The position numbers were made by a program, and so were the translations under genes. A model generated the notes under the pieces. The model saw nothing but the letters and a program-made list of their open reading frames with translations, was not told the origin of the DNA and did not search any database. Shown piece by piece: positions 44,234 to 53,719 of a stretch of DNA of 64,000 bases. The stretch spans positions 1 through 64,000 of the forward strand of contig JADZCN010000031.1 in NCBI GenBank assembly GCA_020851565.1, in the 5' to 3' direction. The stretch is from Acidobacteriota bacterium. Its GTDB lineage: Bacteria > Acidobacteriota > Vicinamibacteria > Vicinamibacterales > UBA2999. Position 1 is the first letter of the stretch; every line of letters starts with the position of its first letter.

Positions 44234-44413
44234 TTGCCGGAAGGCCACCGTGGCGCATGGCGCCGGTGTCCGATTTCGAACATGCCAGGCCGGCTGCGGA
44301 CGCAGCCCACCGATGGCCGTCGGCGAGATGTGGGTTCAGGCGGGTGAGAGTCGCGCGTTCCCTCGTGGTTCGGCTGGCGCGCGACTGGTACGGCCGATGC
44401 ATGGCGAGCGGGC

Positions 44414-46798
44414 ATGCTGGCTGACGACCTGCGCCACTCACTCAGGGTGATGCGTGCCGCGCCCGGATTCACCGCGGCCACGACGCTGGTGCTCGCGCTC
44501 GGCATCGGAGCGACGACGGCAACGTTCACGGTGGTCCACACGGTGCTCGTGCGTCCGCTGCCGTTCGAGCGGCCCGACCTCATCGTGCGCATCTGGTCCG
44601 CGCGGCCCGAGCGGGATCTCCCGTTCTTCTCGGTCTCCGCGGCCGATTTCGCCGACTGGCGCGCCCGCGCGAGGAGCTTCGCGCACATCGCCGCCTACGA
44701 GCGCGAGCGGCCGGCCGCCATGGCGACCGACGAGCCGGAGCAGGTACTCATGACCAGGGCCAGCCGCGAGGTGTTCGACGTGCTGGGCGTGCATCCGAGC
44801 CTCGGCCGCTGGTTCTCGAAAGACGAAGATGCCGCAGGTGATGGCTCGCGCGTGGCCGTCATCTCCCACGGGCTCTGGCAGCGCCGCTTCGGCGGCCGCC
44901 ACGACGCCGTTGGTCAGCCCCTGCGACTGAACGGGGAGCCCTGGACCGTCGTAGGGGTGATGCCGCCATCGTTCACCATTCCGAACAACACCGCTGATGT
45001 GTGGGTTCCGCTTCGGTTATTCGTCGACGCGGCCCAGCGAAGCCGTCGCAACCTCCGCGTCATTGCACGCCTGCACGACGAGGTGCCCGTCGAACGCGCG
45101 GCCGCGGACCTGCAACAGGTCGCGCAGGGGCTGGCCATCGAGCATCCCTCCTCGAACAGCGGCTGGACCGTTACGGTCGTGCCCCTGGCCGAGACGGTGG
45201 TGGGCGAGGACGTGCGGCGCCGCCTGTGGCTGGCGGCTGGAGCGGTGGGCCTGGTGCTGCTCATCACCTGTGTGAACGTGTCCGGCCTCTTGCTGGCGCG
45301 CGCCACCACGCGCGCACGAGAGATGGCGGTCCGCCTGGCGCTTGGCGCGAGACGTGTCGCCCTGGTGCGCCAGCTGCTCGTCGAATGCCTCGCCCTGTCG
45401 TTGGCCGGCGGCGCGATGGGCGTCATCCTGGCGATGTGGTGGGTGGACGCCCTGGCCGGGTTGGCCACGGCGAGCATCCCGCGCGGAGACGAGATCGCGA
45501 TGCGCCCGGCGGTGATGGCGTTCGCCCTGCTCGCCACGATGTTCGCCGCGATCGCCTCCGGTCTCGTTCCTGCCCTCCGCGTATCGCGGGGGCGGGTCGA
45601 AGCGCTTGGGTCGAGGAGCTTCGGCGGCGACCGCGTGACAACCCGGCTGCGAGACGTGCTCGTGGCGGCCCAGGCCGCCCTCGCCACCGTGCTCATCGTC
45701 ATCGCCGGACTGTTGATCAACAGCTTCATCCGGCTGCAGCAGCGCGACCTTGGCTTCGACCCCTCGCGCCTCGTCATCGTGCAGGTCCTGCCGCCCGCGT
45801 CGAGCTCGCCGCGTGGATTCCACGACACGTTGAGCACGCAGCTGGCGGCCCTGCCCGGCGTATCGTCGGTGGCCGGCGGCAGCAGCCTTCCCTACGCGGG
45901 CCCCAACTCCGGCAACCAATTGAGGATCGAGGGCCGCACCTACGCCGCTGACGAGGTGCCGGACACCGACAGGCGCATCGTCACGCCGGAGTACTTCCGC
46001 ACCCTGGGCATCCAGGTGGTCCGCGGGCGGACGTTCACGGCGTTCGAGTCCGCCAGCGGGCTTGCGGCCATCATCAGCACGACGACCGCCCGCCGGTACT
46101 TCGATGGCGCCGATCCGATGGGACAGCGCGTGCGCCTCGGGGATGGGCCCTGGCTGCCCGTCGTCGGCGTCGTGGCGGACGTGCAGTACTTCGAGCCGGA
46201 TGTCCCGGGCGCCGGTGTCCGCCCGATGGTGTACATCCCGTCCACGATGGCATCGCCGGATGTGCTGACCATTGCGATTCGAACGACCGTGCCGGTGTCC
46301 GCTGCGGCGCCTGCCATTCGCGCCACCGTGCGAAGCGCTGCTCCAGCGCAGCCGATCACGCGCCTCGAGGACATGGAGGCGGTCCTGGCGGCGGCACGCG
46401 GACCCCAGCGGTTCAACGCGGCCATCCTTGGAGCGTTTGCGTGGATCGCGCTGGTGCTGGCGGCCACGGGGCTCTGGGGCCTCATCGCGCAGGGCGTTGC
46501 GTGGCGGCGGCACGAATTCGGGGTCCGTATCGCCCTTGGCGCCCGCCCGAACGACATCCTTCGCGGCGCTGCCTTCAGGGGCATCGCCCTCGCGTCCGCC
46601 GGGATAGCGGTCGGTGTCCTCGGGGCCATCTCGATACAGTCCGTGCTGCAGCGAGTGCTGTACGACCTCAGTGCCACCGACCCGGCGACCCTGGCCGCGA
46701 GCGTCACCGTGCTGCTGGTGGTTGCCACCCTGTCGAGCATCATGCCGGCCCGGCGGGCGCTGCAACTCGACCCCACGGAGGCGCTTCGCGCGGAATAG
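44414..46798 (+). CDS. FtsX/MacB-type ABC permease (ADOP family)
   Basis: 794 residues with the layout of the 'acidobacterial duplicated orphan permease': FtsX-like (about 15-400, with a periplasmic MacB_PCD domain after the first helix; QPLRLNGEPWTVVGVMPPSF) and a second FtsX half (about 420-794) whose final segment reads FGVRIALGARPNDILRGA and PARRALQLDPTEALRAE. Total of eight predicted helices. No ATPase gene adjoins, as is typical for ADOP proteins, which are numerous in Acidobacteria and of unknown partner. The SD is weak; an ATG at 44401 is out of frame. Confidence 0.88.
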   Translation: MLADDLRHSLRVMRAAPGFTAATTLVLALGIGATTATFTVVHTVLVRPLPFERPDLIVRIWSARPERDLPFFSVSAADFADWRARARSFAHIAAYERERPAAMATDEPEQVLMTRASREVFDVLGVHPSLGRWFSKDEDAAGDGSRVAVISHGLWQRRFGGRHDAVGQPLRLNGEPWTVVGVMPPSFTIPNNTADVWVPLRLFVDAAQRSRRNLRVIARLHDEVPVERAAADLQQVAQGLAIEHPSSNSGWTVTVVPLAETVVGEDVRRRLWLAAGAVGLVLLITCVNVSGLLLARATTRAREMAVRLALGARRVALVRQLLVECLALSLAGGAMGVILAMWWVDALAGLATASIPRGDEIAMRPAVMAFALLATMFAAIASGLVPALRVSRGRVEALGSRSFGGDRVTTRLRDVLVAAQAALATVLIVIAGLLINSFIRLQQRDLGFDPSRLVIVQVLPPASSSPRGFHDTLSTQLAALPGVSSVAGGSSLPYAGPNSGNQLRIEGRTYAADEVPDTDRRIVTPEYFRTLGIQVVRGRTFTAFESASGLAAIISTTTARRYFDGADPMGQRVRLGDGPWLPVVGVVADVQYFEPDVPGAGVRPMVYIPSTMASPDVLTIAIRTTVPVSAAAPAIRATVRSAAPAQPITRLEDMEAVLAAARGPQRFNAAILGAFAWIALVLAATGLWGLIAQGVAWRRHEFGVRIALGARPNDILRGAAFRGIALASAGIAVGVLGAISIQSVLQRVLYDLSATDPATLAASVTVLLVVATLSSIMPARRALQLDPTEALRAE

Positions 46799-46804
46799 CG
46801 CGCC

Positions 46805-46810
46805 TATAAT
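46805..46810 (+). promoter_or_regulatory. Consensus-like -10 element (TATAAT)
   Basis: TATAAT lies 7 nt after the permease stop and about 53 nt before the GTG at 46863. An imperfect -35 (CTTCGC at 46784-46789, 15-nt spacer) is possible. Confidence 0.45.
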
Positions 46811-46862
46811 CTCCTCCGCCTCGGGCCGTGTCCCGACGTGCCTCGAGCGGAATGGAGTCGAC

Positions 46863-48204
46863 GTGGCGACCCTGGAGCGCGGCAAGGGCAAACGCAGGCA
46901 GGTCATCGAGCTCGTTCGGCACGGCGAAGGCCGTGGGCCGCGGGGACATGCTTCCCCTCACGCTCGTGCAGGACGACCCCTTCGTCATCCGCATCGTCGC
47001 CGGTGCGCCCTTGACGGACCAGGAGCACGCCGAGTGGGTGGCGCGTGTGGACTGGCATCTGAACGTGCCCGATGGACGGCTGTGCGTCACCGGTGGCTCG
47101 GTCCTCACCAGCGAGGATTACGACGCGGACGATCCGCACGAGGAGCAGTACGTCGGCGAGGTCGCTTTGCCCAGGGGACGGTATCGGGCCGCGCTCTACA
47201 CGCACGTGCACGGCGTGAACGGCGGCAGCGTACTGGACTTCCTGGCCGGGGGCCACGGTCAGGGTGAGTCGCCGGAATCGTGGTTTGCGCGTACTCGTCC
47301 GGGGGAGCCACGCCCCGACTGGGACGGCATGGAGTTGGTCCACTTCCTCCTGTACCTCGAACCGGTCGACGTGGCGCCGTCGGCGGGGTTGTCCGAGCTG
47401 CCCGAGGACGGCTGGTTCAATGGCGCGGAGAACGCGCGCAAACCGGAGCGGTGCCCGTCAGGCCTGGTGGCCGCGGACGTGCAGCGCACAGTGCGGGACG
47501 AGTCGCCGGGGGATTGGACCTACGTGCGCAGTGTGTTCGACAGCATGCCGGCGATCGATCGAACACGCGTGGCGGGCGGGACGGTGTCGCTTCCGCTCGA
47601 GTCGCTCGCCCGCGCCATTCGCATCGGCTGGTTCGGCTCGCGCTACATTCAGGTGGAGCTTCGCCTGACCCCGCCTTCCGGCGCCTCCCTCGGCCTTGGC
47701 CGCGAGTGGCCCGAAGGGATGGTGGCGGTGGAAGAAGACGGCGTCGGGCGCGTCCTCTTCGATTCCGATCTGGACATCAACACCATCCTCACGCGGCTGC
47801 CCGAGCTGGCCGTGCCCCTGGCCGCCGTGCGATGGCACGCAGATGGACCTCTGCTGCGCGCCGATCGAGGCGATGCCGGGCTCGTAGCGCTTCGAGGTGG
47901 CACGTGGCGAATCGAGCAGGCCTGGCCCGCAACCGATGCGGCCACGCTGGACGCGGCGCTGTCCCTGGCGGCGGAAGTCGAGCGCGGCACGACGATCGCC
48001 CTCCGGGACGAGCCCGAGGGAACCGCCATCCTCGCGTGGGCCCGGCGGAACTTCGGAGAGCATCCCAGGGGCAACCCGCCACGTGTTGGCGACGGCGCGA
48101 TCCGGTTCAAGAAGGCTGGCCACGAAGTGGCGCTTCTCGGCATCGCGGCCTTCGCTCATCGCTTCGCGAGGACCTGGCCGGTGGTGGATCTCGCCGGCGA
48201 ATAG
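46863..48204 (+). CDS. Unknown protein, probable +1 frameshift near its 5' end
   Basis: The frame 46863-46943 starts with GTG after a GGAG SD (5 nt spacing) and reads VATLERGKGKRRQVIELVRH with very high GC at third positions. After the GGGG run at 46942-46945 the coding signal moves to another frame (MLPLTLVQDDPFVIRI onward), which stays open to 48204. Removing one G joins the two into a product of about 446 residues. Otherwise translation could begin at ATG 46948, or at ATG 46828 with a compositionally unlikely N-terminus. The main part has conserved-looking blocks VARVDWHLNVPDGRLCVTGG, YTHVHGVNGGS and GMELVHFLLYLEP but no family I recognise. Confidence 0.6.
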
Positions 48205-48276
48205 GCGCCGGGGCGCGGCTGGCCGCCACAGCCGCCGGCGGCGCCTCGTCGGACACGCGTGAGTCAGGATTGCCAG

Positions 48277-48846
48277 ATGGACGAGAATGTTGTCATGGCA
48301 TCGAGGACCGTCAGCGTCGCCCTGCTGATTCTCGCGGCCGCCGCCTCGCGGGCCGCCGCGCAGGCGCCGCTTCGCGTCGTCGAGCAGGTGGACTACGCAC
48401 GCTATGCGGGCACGTGGTTCGAGATCGCGCGCCTGCCGTTCAAGTATCAGGAGAAGTGCTCGAGCGACGTGACCGCGACCTACGAGCCCAGGCCCGATGG
48501 GCGCATCACCGTCACGAACCGGTGCCGCGAGGCCGGCGGCCAGATGCGGGAGGCAGAGGGCGTGGCTCGCCGCGTCGAGGGCCGGCCTCCGTCGGTGTTG
48601 AAGGTCCGCTTCGCGCCCGCGTTCCTGTCGTTCCTCCCCATGGTCTGGGGCGACTACCAGGTCATTGCGCTCGGCGCCGAGTACGATCACGTGATGGTTG
48701 GCACGCCGGATCGCAAGTACCTGTGGATTCTCGCCCGGACGCCTCGCGTCGACGAGGCGCTCTACCGCTCGCTCGTCGAGCAGGCGCGCTCGCAGGGGTT
48801 CGACGTCACGGCGCTCATCGACACCCGCCACACCGCGACCCCCTGA
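48277..48846 (+). CDS. Bacterial lipocalin (Blc-like), exported
   Basis: 189 residues from ATG 48277 with AGGA 7 nt upstream; alternative starts lie at GTG 48259 and ATG 48295. A signal peptide (ending RAAAQ) has no lipobox Cys, unlike E. coli Blc. The lipocalin signature GTWFEIARLPFKYQ (first strand after the 3-10 helix) is present, followed by VTATYEPRPDGRITVTNRC, the DYQVIALGAEYDHVMVGTP block and a C-terminal LWILARTP helix lead. The two cysteines (EKCSSD, NRCREA) may form a disulfide. It probably carries fatty acids, lysophospholipids or similar small hydrophobic ligands in the periplasm. Confidence 0.88.
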   Translation: MDENVVMASRTVSVALLILAAAASRAAAQAPLRVVEQVDYARYAGTWFEIARLPFKYQEKCSSDVTATYEPRPDGRITVTNRCREAGGQMREAEGVARRVEGRPPSVLKVRFAPAFLSFLPMVWGDYQVIALGAEYDHVMVGTPDRKYLWILARTPRVDEALYRSLVEQARSQGFDVTALIDTRHTATP

Positions 48847-48869
48847 GCGCCCATAGGATCGGGGCAGGG

Positions 48870-48967
48870 TCAGGGATCAGGGGTCAGGGGTCAGGGGTCA
48901 GGGGTCAGGGGTCAGGGATCAGGGATCAGGGATCAGGGATCAGGGATCAGGGATCAGGGATCAGGGA
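48870..48967 (+). repeat. 14 perfect tandem heptamers TCAGGGR
   Basis: Exactly 98 bp: one TCAGGGA, five TCAGGGG, then eight TCAGGGA units. It fills most of the gap between the lipocalin and DinB-like genes; the last bases (AGGGAGGAGATCGG) double as the SD of the DinB gene. Confidence 0.95.
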
Positions 48968-48978
48968 GGAGATCGGAG

Positions 48979-49467
48979 ATGGCAAGAGGCCGGTCGCTGG
49001 ACGTAGAGCACGAGCTCCTCGAGGAGTTCACGCACAGCGGCCTCGTGAGCGAGTACCTGGTGAGCGTCCTGCCCGACGCCATCTGGCGCACGCCGCCACC
49101 GGGAGGCCACGGCCGCACCATCGCGGCGATCGTTGCACACATGCAGAGCGTGCGCCGCACGTTCGCCAGGATGGGCGGCGCGCGCCCCGGGCCGCCCTCG
49201 CTGGACCGCACGCGCGTGACACGAGCGCAGGCACAACGGGCGCTTGCCCGGTCCACGAAGGACCTTGCGGGGCTGTTCGAAGCCGCCCTGGCCGCTCGCC
49301 AGGCCCGCGTCAAGGGCATGCCCCGCCGCGCCGTCAACATGCTGATGTATCTCGTGCAGCACGATGCGCACCATCGCGGCCAGATCTGCTGGCTGGCGCG
49401 GGAGCTCGGCCACGAGTTTCGCGCCGAGGACATCACGCGCCTGTGGGGATGGAAGGCCCTTCCCTGA
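48979..49467 (+). CDS. DinB-like four-helix-bundle protein
   Basis: 162 residues with no signal peptide. The DinB-like metal site is visible: a His in IVAHMQSVR (about position 54) and two His in QHDAHHRGQI (about 131-140), the standard three-His arrangement. This family includes mycothiol/bacillithiol S-transferases and maleylpyruvate isomerases, as well as members of unknown activity. GG-type SD (GGAG at the end of the heptamer array) 4-5 nt upstream. It converges on the ECF sigma gene with an 11-nt gap. Confidence 0.82.
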   Translation: MARGRSLDVEHELLEEFTHSGLVSEYLVSVLPDAIWRTPPPGGHGRTIAAIVAHMQSVRRTFARMGGARPGPPSLDRTRVTRAQAQRALARSTKDLAGLFEAALAARQARVKGMPRRAVNMLMYLVQHDAHHRGQICWLARELGHEFRAEDITRLWGWKALP

Positions 49468-49478
49468 GCGCACGGTGC

Positions 49479-50048
49479 TCACGCCCGCATCAGGTCTTCA
49501 TTCACGGCCCGGTGCAGGAACAGCCGCGCCTTCTGCCAGCTGCGCTCGACGGTGCGTTCGGACACCCGCTTCATCGCCGCGATCTCGGGCACCGAGAAGC
49601 CGCAGAAGAACTTGAGATCCACGACGTCGGCGAGCATCGGGTCGGTGGCCTCGAGCGCGTCGAGAGCCGGGCCGAGCGTGCCGAGCGCCACGCCGTCCGG
49701 CACCGAGTCGGCCACGTCCGTGCTGATCGATGTCAGCTCGAACTGGCCGCCGCGCTTCTGCGCCTGGCGGCTCCGCGCATAGTCGATCACCAGGCCGCGC
49801 ATGACCCGGGCGGCGTACCCGAGGAAGCGCTGCTCGTCGGGGAACTTGTCGCCGTTGATTCGTGCGAGATCGAGGTAGGCCTCGTGCAGGAGGCTCGTCG
49901 CGCCGATCGTGACGCCCCACCCGTTGCGTGCGAGCTCGCGGCGCGCGATCCGGTGCAGTTGGGCGTAGAGGGTCGTGAAGAGGGACTCGGCGGCAGTCGG
50001 CTCACCTCGGTCTGCCGCATCCATCAGTTCAACCAATGCGTTGTTCAT
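49479..50048 (-). CDS. ECF sigma factor of the Sigma70_ECF (PF07638) type
   Basis: 189 residues. Region 2 (about 15-85; LHRIARRELARNGWG, LLHEAYLDLARINGD, RVMRGLVIDYARSRQAQKRG) is the variant typical of the large acidobacterial/planctomycete Sigma70_ECF group. Region 4 is about 125-185 (VVDLKFFCGFSVPEIAAMKR, SERTVERSWQKARLFLHR). No anti-sigma gene is adjacent; many members of this group are thought to be controlled by Ser/Thr kinases or C-terminal extensions. It is divergent from the cytochrome c gene. Confidence 0.88.
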   Translation of the reverse strand: MNNALVELMDAADRGEPTAAESLFTTLYAQLHRIARRELARNGWGVTIGATSLLHEAYLDLARINGDKFPDEQRFLGYAARVMRGLVIDYARSRQAQKRGGQFELTSISTDVADSVPDGVALGTLGPALDALEATDPMLADVVDLKFFCGFSVPEIAAMKRVSERTVERSWQKARLFLHRAVNEDLMRA

Positions 50049-50337
50049 GGCAACTGCTAAGAGTCGACGTGCAAGCGCTCGTACCAGTTCCCGTGGCGGC
50101 TTTGGCCCTCCGATTCCGATCTAGAGCCACCAATCTCGAGCGCCGGTGTCATGTCGGGAGCCGGTTGCCCAGCTGCCGGAAGCCCGTCAATCGGCCTGAC
50201 GCGTGCGGGTGCCGCCCTGGCCCGGACCTGGAAGCGGGCTGCTTTCGCACCACCTCCGATGGCCCTGCCCTTGCAGTGCACATGGGGTCCGGATGATAGT
50301 TAGCGGCGCCGGCCGGCGCCGGGTGAGGAGTAGTCCC

Positions 50338-50673
50338 ATGCGGAGAGCGACGCGGATACTCGTGGCAGGCATCATGATGGCAGCGTGGGTCGGCCCTGCA
50401 GCGGCACAGGGCGACGCGGCGAAGGGGCAGCAGCTCTTCGCGGCGCAGAAGTGCTCCATCTGCCACGCCGTGGCCGGCAAGGGCAACGTGAAGCACCCGC
50501 TGGACGGCGCCGGCGCGCGGCTGGACGCGGCCACGGTGAAGCTGTGGCTCACCGATCCCAAGGCGGCCGAGGCCAAGACGGGCAAGGTGGCGAAGCCGCC
50601 GATGAAGTCGTTCGCGTCGCTTCCCGCCGCCGACATCGACGCGCTGGTCGCGTACGTGCTCAGCCTGAAATAG
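50338..50673 (+). CDS. Small monohaem c-type cytochrome
   Basis: 111 residues from ATG 50338 with GAGGAG 8 nt upstream; a longer upstream frame is low-complexity. Signal peptide about 1-22 (ending PAAAQG). One CSICH haem motif, with Met in PPMKSF as the likely sixth ligand. Class I fold in a minimal form. It reads towards the nonahaem/cyt b/Rieske genes (convergent) and could be the soluble electron acceptor or donor of that complex. Confidence 0.9.
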   Translation: MRRATRILVAGIMMAAWVGPAAAQGDAAKGQQLFAAQKCSICHAVAGKGNVKHPLDGAGARLDAATVKLWLTDPKAAEAKTGKVAKPPMKSFASLPAADIDALVAYVLSLK

Positions 50674-50685
50674 CCCCGGGCTCCG

Positions 50686-51960
50686 TCAGGCGTGCGGCTT
50701 GAGCGTCCGGATCTTCAGCTGAAGCGCCACCACGACGAGCAAGATGGCGGCCAGCGAGATCGCGAGGCCTGTCCTCCGGAACGACAGTTCGCTCTGCGCC
50801 GCCGCGGCCGCCTCGTCCACCTTCGTCGTGAGGCCGAGCCCCTCGTCCAGGACTGCCTGCACGGCCGCCGGGTCGAAGGCGTGCAGCTCGGTCCGCGCCA
50901 CCGTGAGGTGGTTGGCGGCCTCGCGGACGGTCAGGGCCTCGTCGCCCATCTCGATGCCGGCGTTCTCCACCGCGGCCACCTGCTCCTCTGAATGAGAGAT
51001 GGCGGCCTTCAGCTTCTCGATCCCCGCGCGCATCGCCATCGCCGCCTTGTGCCCGTTGTCGCCCTCGCTGTGGCACGTGGAGCAGAGCGCCTTCTCGTCG
51101 GTGCCGACCATGGCATCGGTCGGCTCCAGGATGTCGTGGTTGTTGTGGCACTCCACGCAACCGCGCTCGAAGATGGCGGCGTGCGTGCTCAGCGCGAACT
51201 TCGTGGCGAACACCGTGTGGCAGGTGCCGCACACGTTCGCGATGGCGTCCACCCCGGGCGGCGCGGCACCGTGGTTGCCGTGGCAGTCGTTGCACGTGGG
51301 GGCTGACAGGTCGCTTCGCTCGACCATGGCGGCGTGATGCACGCTCTTCGCGTACTTCTCGCCCTGGTCGGTCGGCAGCGGCCCGCCGTTCAACGTGTAG
51401 CCCTTCATGTGCTCCGCGTCGCCGTGGCACTTCGTGCACGTGGTGGCGACGTTGAGCGGGTAGACGGGCGACTGCGCATCGCTCACCAGCCGCACGCCGT
51501 GCGCGCCGTGGCAGCTGACGCAGGTGGCCACCTTCGTGTCGCCCTTCGCGAGCTGCTGCCCGTGCACGCTCGTCGCGTATTCAGCGGCCTGATCCACCCG
51601 CTGGCGCGGCGCGTACTTCCGCATGAGCGCGGCGTCGCTGTGGCAGTTCGAGCAGACGGCGATGACGGCCTGCCCCGACGGCTTGCCGCGGAAGCCCGTC
51701 GCGGGCGCCTTGGCGGCGGCCTTGTCGGTGGCGTTCGGATCGCCGCCGTGGCAGTTCACGCAGGTGAACCCCCGATCGCGATGCACGTCGGCCAGCGCGA
51801 AGTCGCGGGCGGGCGCCGACAGCGACTCGGACGCCTCGTTGCGGTGGCACGTCTCGCAACCGGTGGCCTGCGCCGGCTGGGCGCCGGCAGGGCCGGCACA
51901 GAGCAGCAGCCACGCGCCGGAGGCCGTGGCCAGGAACATGCGGAGGATGAGGGATCGCAT
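50686..51960 (-). CDS. Nonahaem c-type cytochrome with C-terminal membrane anchor
   Basis: 424 residues. Signal peptide about 1-28. Nine CxxCH motifs: CETCH, CVNCH, CSNCH, CVSCH, CTKCH, CNDCH, CGTCH, CVECH and CSTCH, plus extra His (HGAHG, HGNHG, HNNHD) for bis-His ligation. A coiled helical stalk (about 305-395) and one C-terminal transmembrane helix follow. It is downstream of Rieske and cytochrome b genes on the same strand (16 nt from the cyt b stop). It therefore probably takes the place of cytochrome c1 in a quinol-oxidising complex and extends electron wiring into the periplasm. Confidence 0.92.
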   Translation of the reverse strand: MRSLILRMFLATASGAWLLLCAGPAGAQPAQATGCETCHRNEASESLSAPARDFALADVHRDRGFTCVNCHGGDPNATDKAAAKAPATGFRGKPSGQAVIAVCSNCHSDAALMRKYAPRQRVDQAAEYATSVHGQQLAKGDTKVATCVSCHGAHGVRLVSDAQSPVYPLNVATTCTKCHGDAEHMKGYTLNGGPLPTDQGEKYAKSVHHAAMVERSDLSAPTCNDCHGNHGAAPPGVDAIANVCGTCHTVFATKFALSTHAAIFERGCVECHNNHDILEPTDAMVGTDEKALCSTCHSEGDNGHKAAMAMRAGIEKLKAAISHSEEQVAAVENAGIEMGDEALTVREAANHLTVARTELHAFDPAAVQAVLDEGLGLTTKVDEAAAAAQSELSFRRTGLAISLAAILLVVVALQLKIRTLKPHA

Positions 51961-51976
51961 GGCGGCTCCAGTGGGA

Positions 51977-53056
51977 TCAGGCGGCGAGATAGCCGTAGAT
52001 GGTGAACACCACCATGTAGGCCAGCGCGAGGATGCCGCCGATGGTGACGAGCTTGCTGGAGCGTCCCTCGGCCGCGCCCCGGTCGAGGAAGGGCAGGAAC
52101 AGCAGCACGAGCGCGGCCAGGCCGAAGCCGAGCACGCCCAGCACCTCGCCCTCGATACCGAGGATGTGCGCGGGGAGCAGCTTCAGCACCTGGAACATCG
52201 CGAGGAAGTACCACTCGGGCCTGATCCCCGCCGGCACCGGCGCGAACGCGTCGGCCTTGGTCCCCAGCTCCCACGGCAGGAAGAGCGCCAGCGCGGCCAG
52301 CACCGCCAGCGCCACGTACCACCACATCACGTCGTGCAGCACGTAGTGGGGGAAGAACGGGATCTGCGGCGTCTTCGCGCCGGCCTTCTCGCGCGCCTCG
52401 ACGCTGGGCGGCACGCTCATGCCCTGCCGCTGGATGAACAGCAGGTGCATGCCGAGCACCACGGTGGTCATCGCCGGCAGGATGGCCACGTGCAGCCCGT
52501 AGAACCGCGTGAGCGTGGCGCCCGTCACCTCGTCCCCCCCGCGGAGGAAGCGCACCAGGAAGTCGCCCACGAACGGAACCGCACCGGCGATGCCCGTGCC
52601 CACCTTCGTGGCGAAGAAGGCGAGCTCGTTCCACGGCAGCAGGTAGCCGCTGAAGCCGAACCCCATCATGATGAACAGCAGCAGCACGCCGGTCACCCAC
52701 GTCAGCTCGCGCGGCCTCCTGTACGAGCGCAGGAACAGCGTGCTGAACAGGTGCACGAACGCCATGAAGATCAGCAGGTTCGCCGACCAGCTGTGCAGGT
52801 TCCGGATGAGCCATCCGAACTCCACCTGCGAGACGATGAACTTCACGCTCTCGTAGGCCTCGCCGGCGCTGGGGCGGTAGTAGAGCAGCAGCAGGATCCC
52901 GGTGGCCACCTGCACGCCCACCAGGAACAGCGTGATGCCACCCATGTAGTACCACACGCTGTGCCGATGAACCGGCACGCTCTTCTCTTCGACGAAATGC
53001 CGGATGGCGGTCAGGTCCAGCCGTTCGTCCAGCCACGCGATGAGTTGCTGTGTCAT
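51977..53056 (-). CDS. Cytochrome b of a quinol:cytochrome c oxidoreductase, b6-like
   Basis: 359 residues combining the b6 part and the subunit IV-like part in one chain with 7-8 helices. Haem ligands: His pairs in [16 protein letters not shown] (13 residues apart) and [17 protein letters not shown] (14 residues apart, the b6f-type spacing). The quinol-site PEWYF motif is present ([10 protein letters not shown]). Between Rieske (22 nt upstream) and nonahaem cytochrome (16 nt downstream) genes, it forms a Rieske-cyt b-multihaem operon that oxidises quinol. Confidence 0.93.
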   Translation of the reverse strand: MTQQLIAWLDERLDLTAIRHFVEEKSVPVHRHSVWYYMGGITLFLVGVQVATGILLLLYYRPSAGEAYESVKFIVSQVEFGWLIRNLHSWSANLLIFMAFVHLFSTLFLRSYRRPRELTWVTGVLLLFIMMGFGFSGYLLPWNELAFFATKVGTGIAGAVPFVGDFLVRFLRGGDEVTGATLTRFYGLHVAILPAMTTVVLGMHLLFIQRQGMSVPPSVEAREKAGAKTPQIPFFPHYVLHDVMWWYVALAVLAALALFLPWELGTKADAFAPVPAGIRPEWYFLAMFQVLKLLPAHILGIEGEVLGVLGFGLAALVLLFLPFLDRGAAEGRSSKLVTIGGILALAYMVVFTIYGYLAA

Positions 53057-53078
53057 TGCCCCGGCTCCTTCGCCCCGA

Positions 53079-53549
53079 TCAGGTGCGGGAAATGACGACT
53101 TCTTCCTGGCCGGGCTCGCCGCGCAGGTTCACCGCGAAGGCGTCCAGCGGGCGCGGAGGCGGCCCCGAGACATTGTTGCCCGCCAGGTCGTAGAGCCCGT
53201 TGTGGCACGCGCACCAGATCTGCGAGGTGTCGCCCTTGTACTGCACCGTGCAGTCAAGGTGCGTGCAGATGGCCGAGTACGCGCGGAACTGGCCGTCGGG
53301 CATGCGGATCAGGATGGCAGGCTTCGAGCCGAACTTCACGATCGCACCCGAGTTGGGCCTGAACTCCGCCGCCTTGCCGGCAATCACGCTGTTGGTCGCG
53401 GCCTCGACGGTCGCCGGCGGATTGAGATAACGCCAGAGCGGATAGAGAAACGACGCGGCGGTCGAAACGAAGCCGAGACCGAGGACGATGTCGAGGAAGC
53501 TTCGGCGTTGGATCGTGCCGGGCCCCGAAGGCCTGTCCGAGGCGGACAT
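53079..53549 (-). CDS. Rieske [2Fe-2S] protein
   Basis: 156 residues from ATG 53549 with GGGGA upstream; an in-frame ATG 33 bp earlier is less likely. A short N-terminus with [13 protein letters not shown] is a Tat-like or membrane-anchor segment. The cluster ligands are CTHLDC and CACHNG (two Cys, two His), with the expected GPPPRPLD strand after. It is first in the bc-type operon; cytochrome b starts 22 nt later. Confidence 0.93.
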   Translation of the reverse strand: MSASDRPSGPGTIQRRSFLDIVLGLGFVSTAASFLYPLWRYLNPPATVEAATNSVIAGKAAEFRPNSGAIVKFGSKPAILIRMPDGQFRAYSAICTHLDCTVQYKGDTSQIWCACHNGLYDLAGNNVSGPPPRPLDAFAVNLRGEPGQEEVVISRT

Positions 53550-53665
53550 ACCGGTATCCCCACAGCGGCAGGTGCAGTGCAACGGGTTGGGGACCGAGTG
53601 GCGGGCCGCGAGCCGCCACGCGGAGTATACGCGCCATCGGCCGCGCCGGAAATGGATTGTGGAGG

Positions 53666-53671
53666 TAGAAT
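53666..53671 (+). promoter_or_regulatory. Possible -10 element (TAGAAT) before the polytopic membrane protein gene
   Basis: TAGAAT lies 48 nt before GTG 53720, within the 170-nt divergent gap from the Rieske gene. No clear -35. Confidence 0.25.
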
Positions 53672-53719
53672 CCGCGCCAGCGGCCGCACCGGTCCCCCGG
53701 CCGCGCGGAGGGTAGACGC

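Noticed and set aside
48870..48967. CRISPR array
   Set aside because: Units are 7 bp with no spacers; it is a simple tandem repeat.
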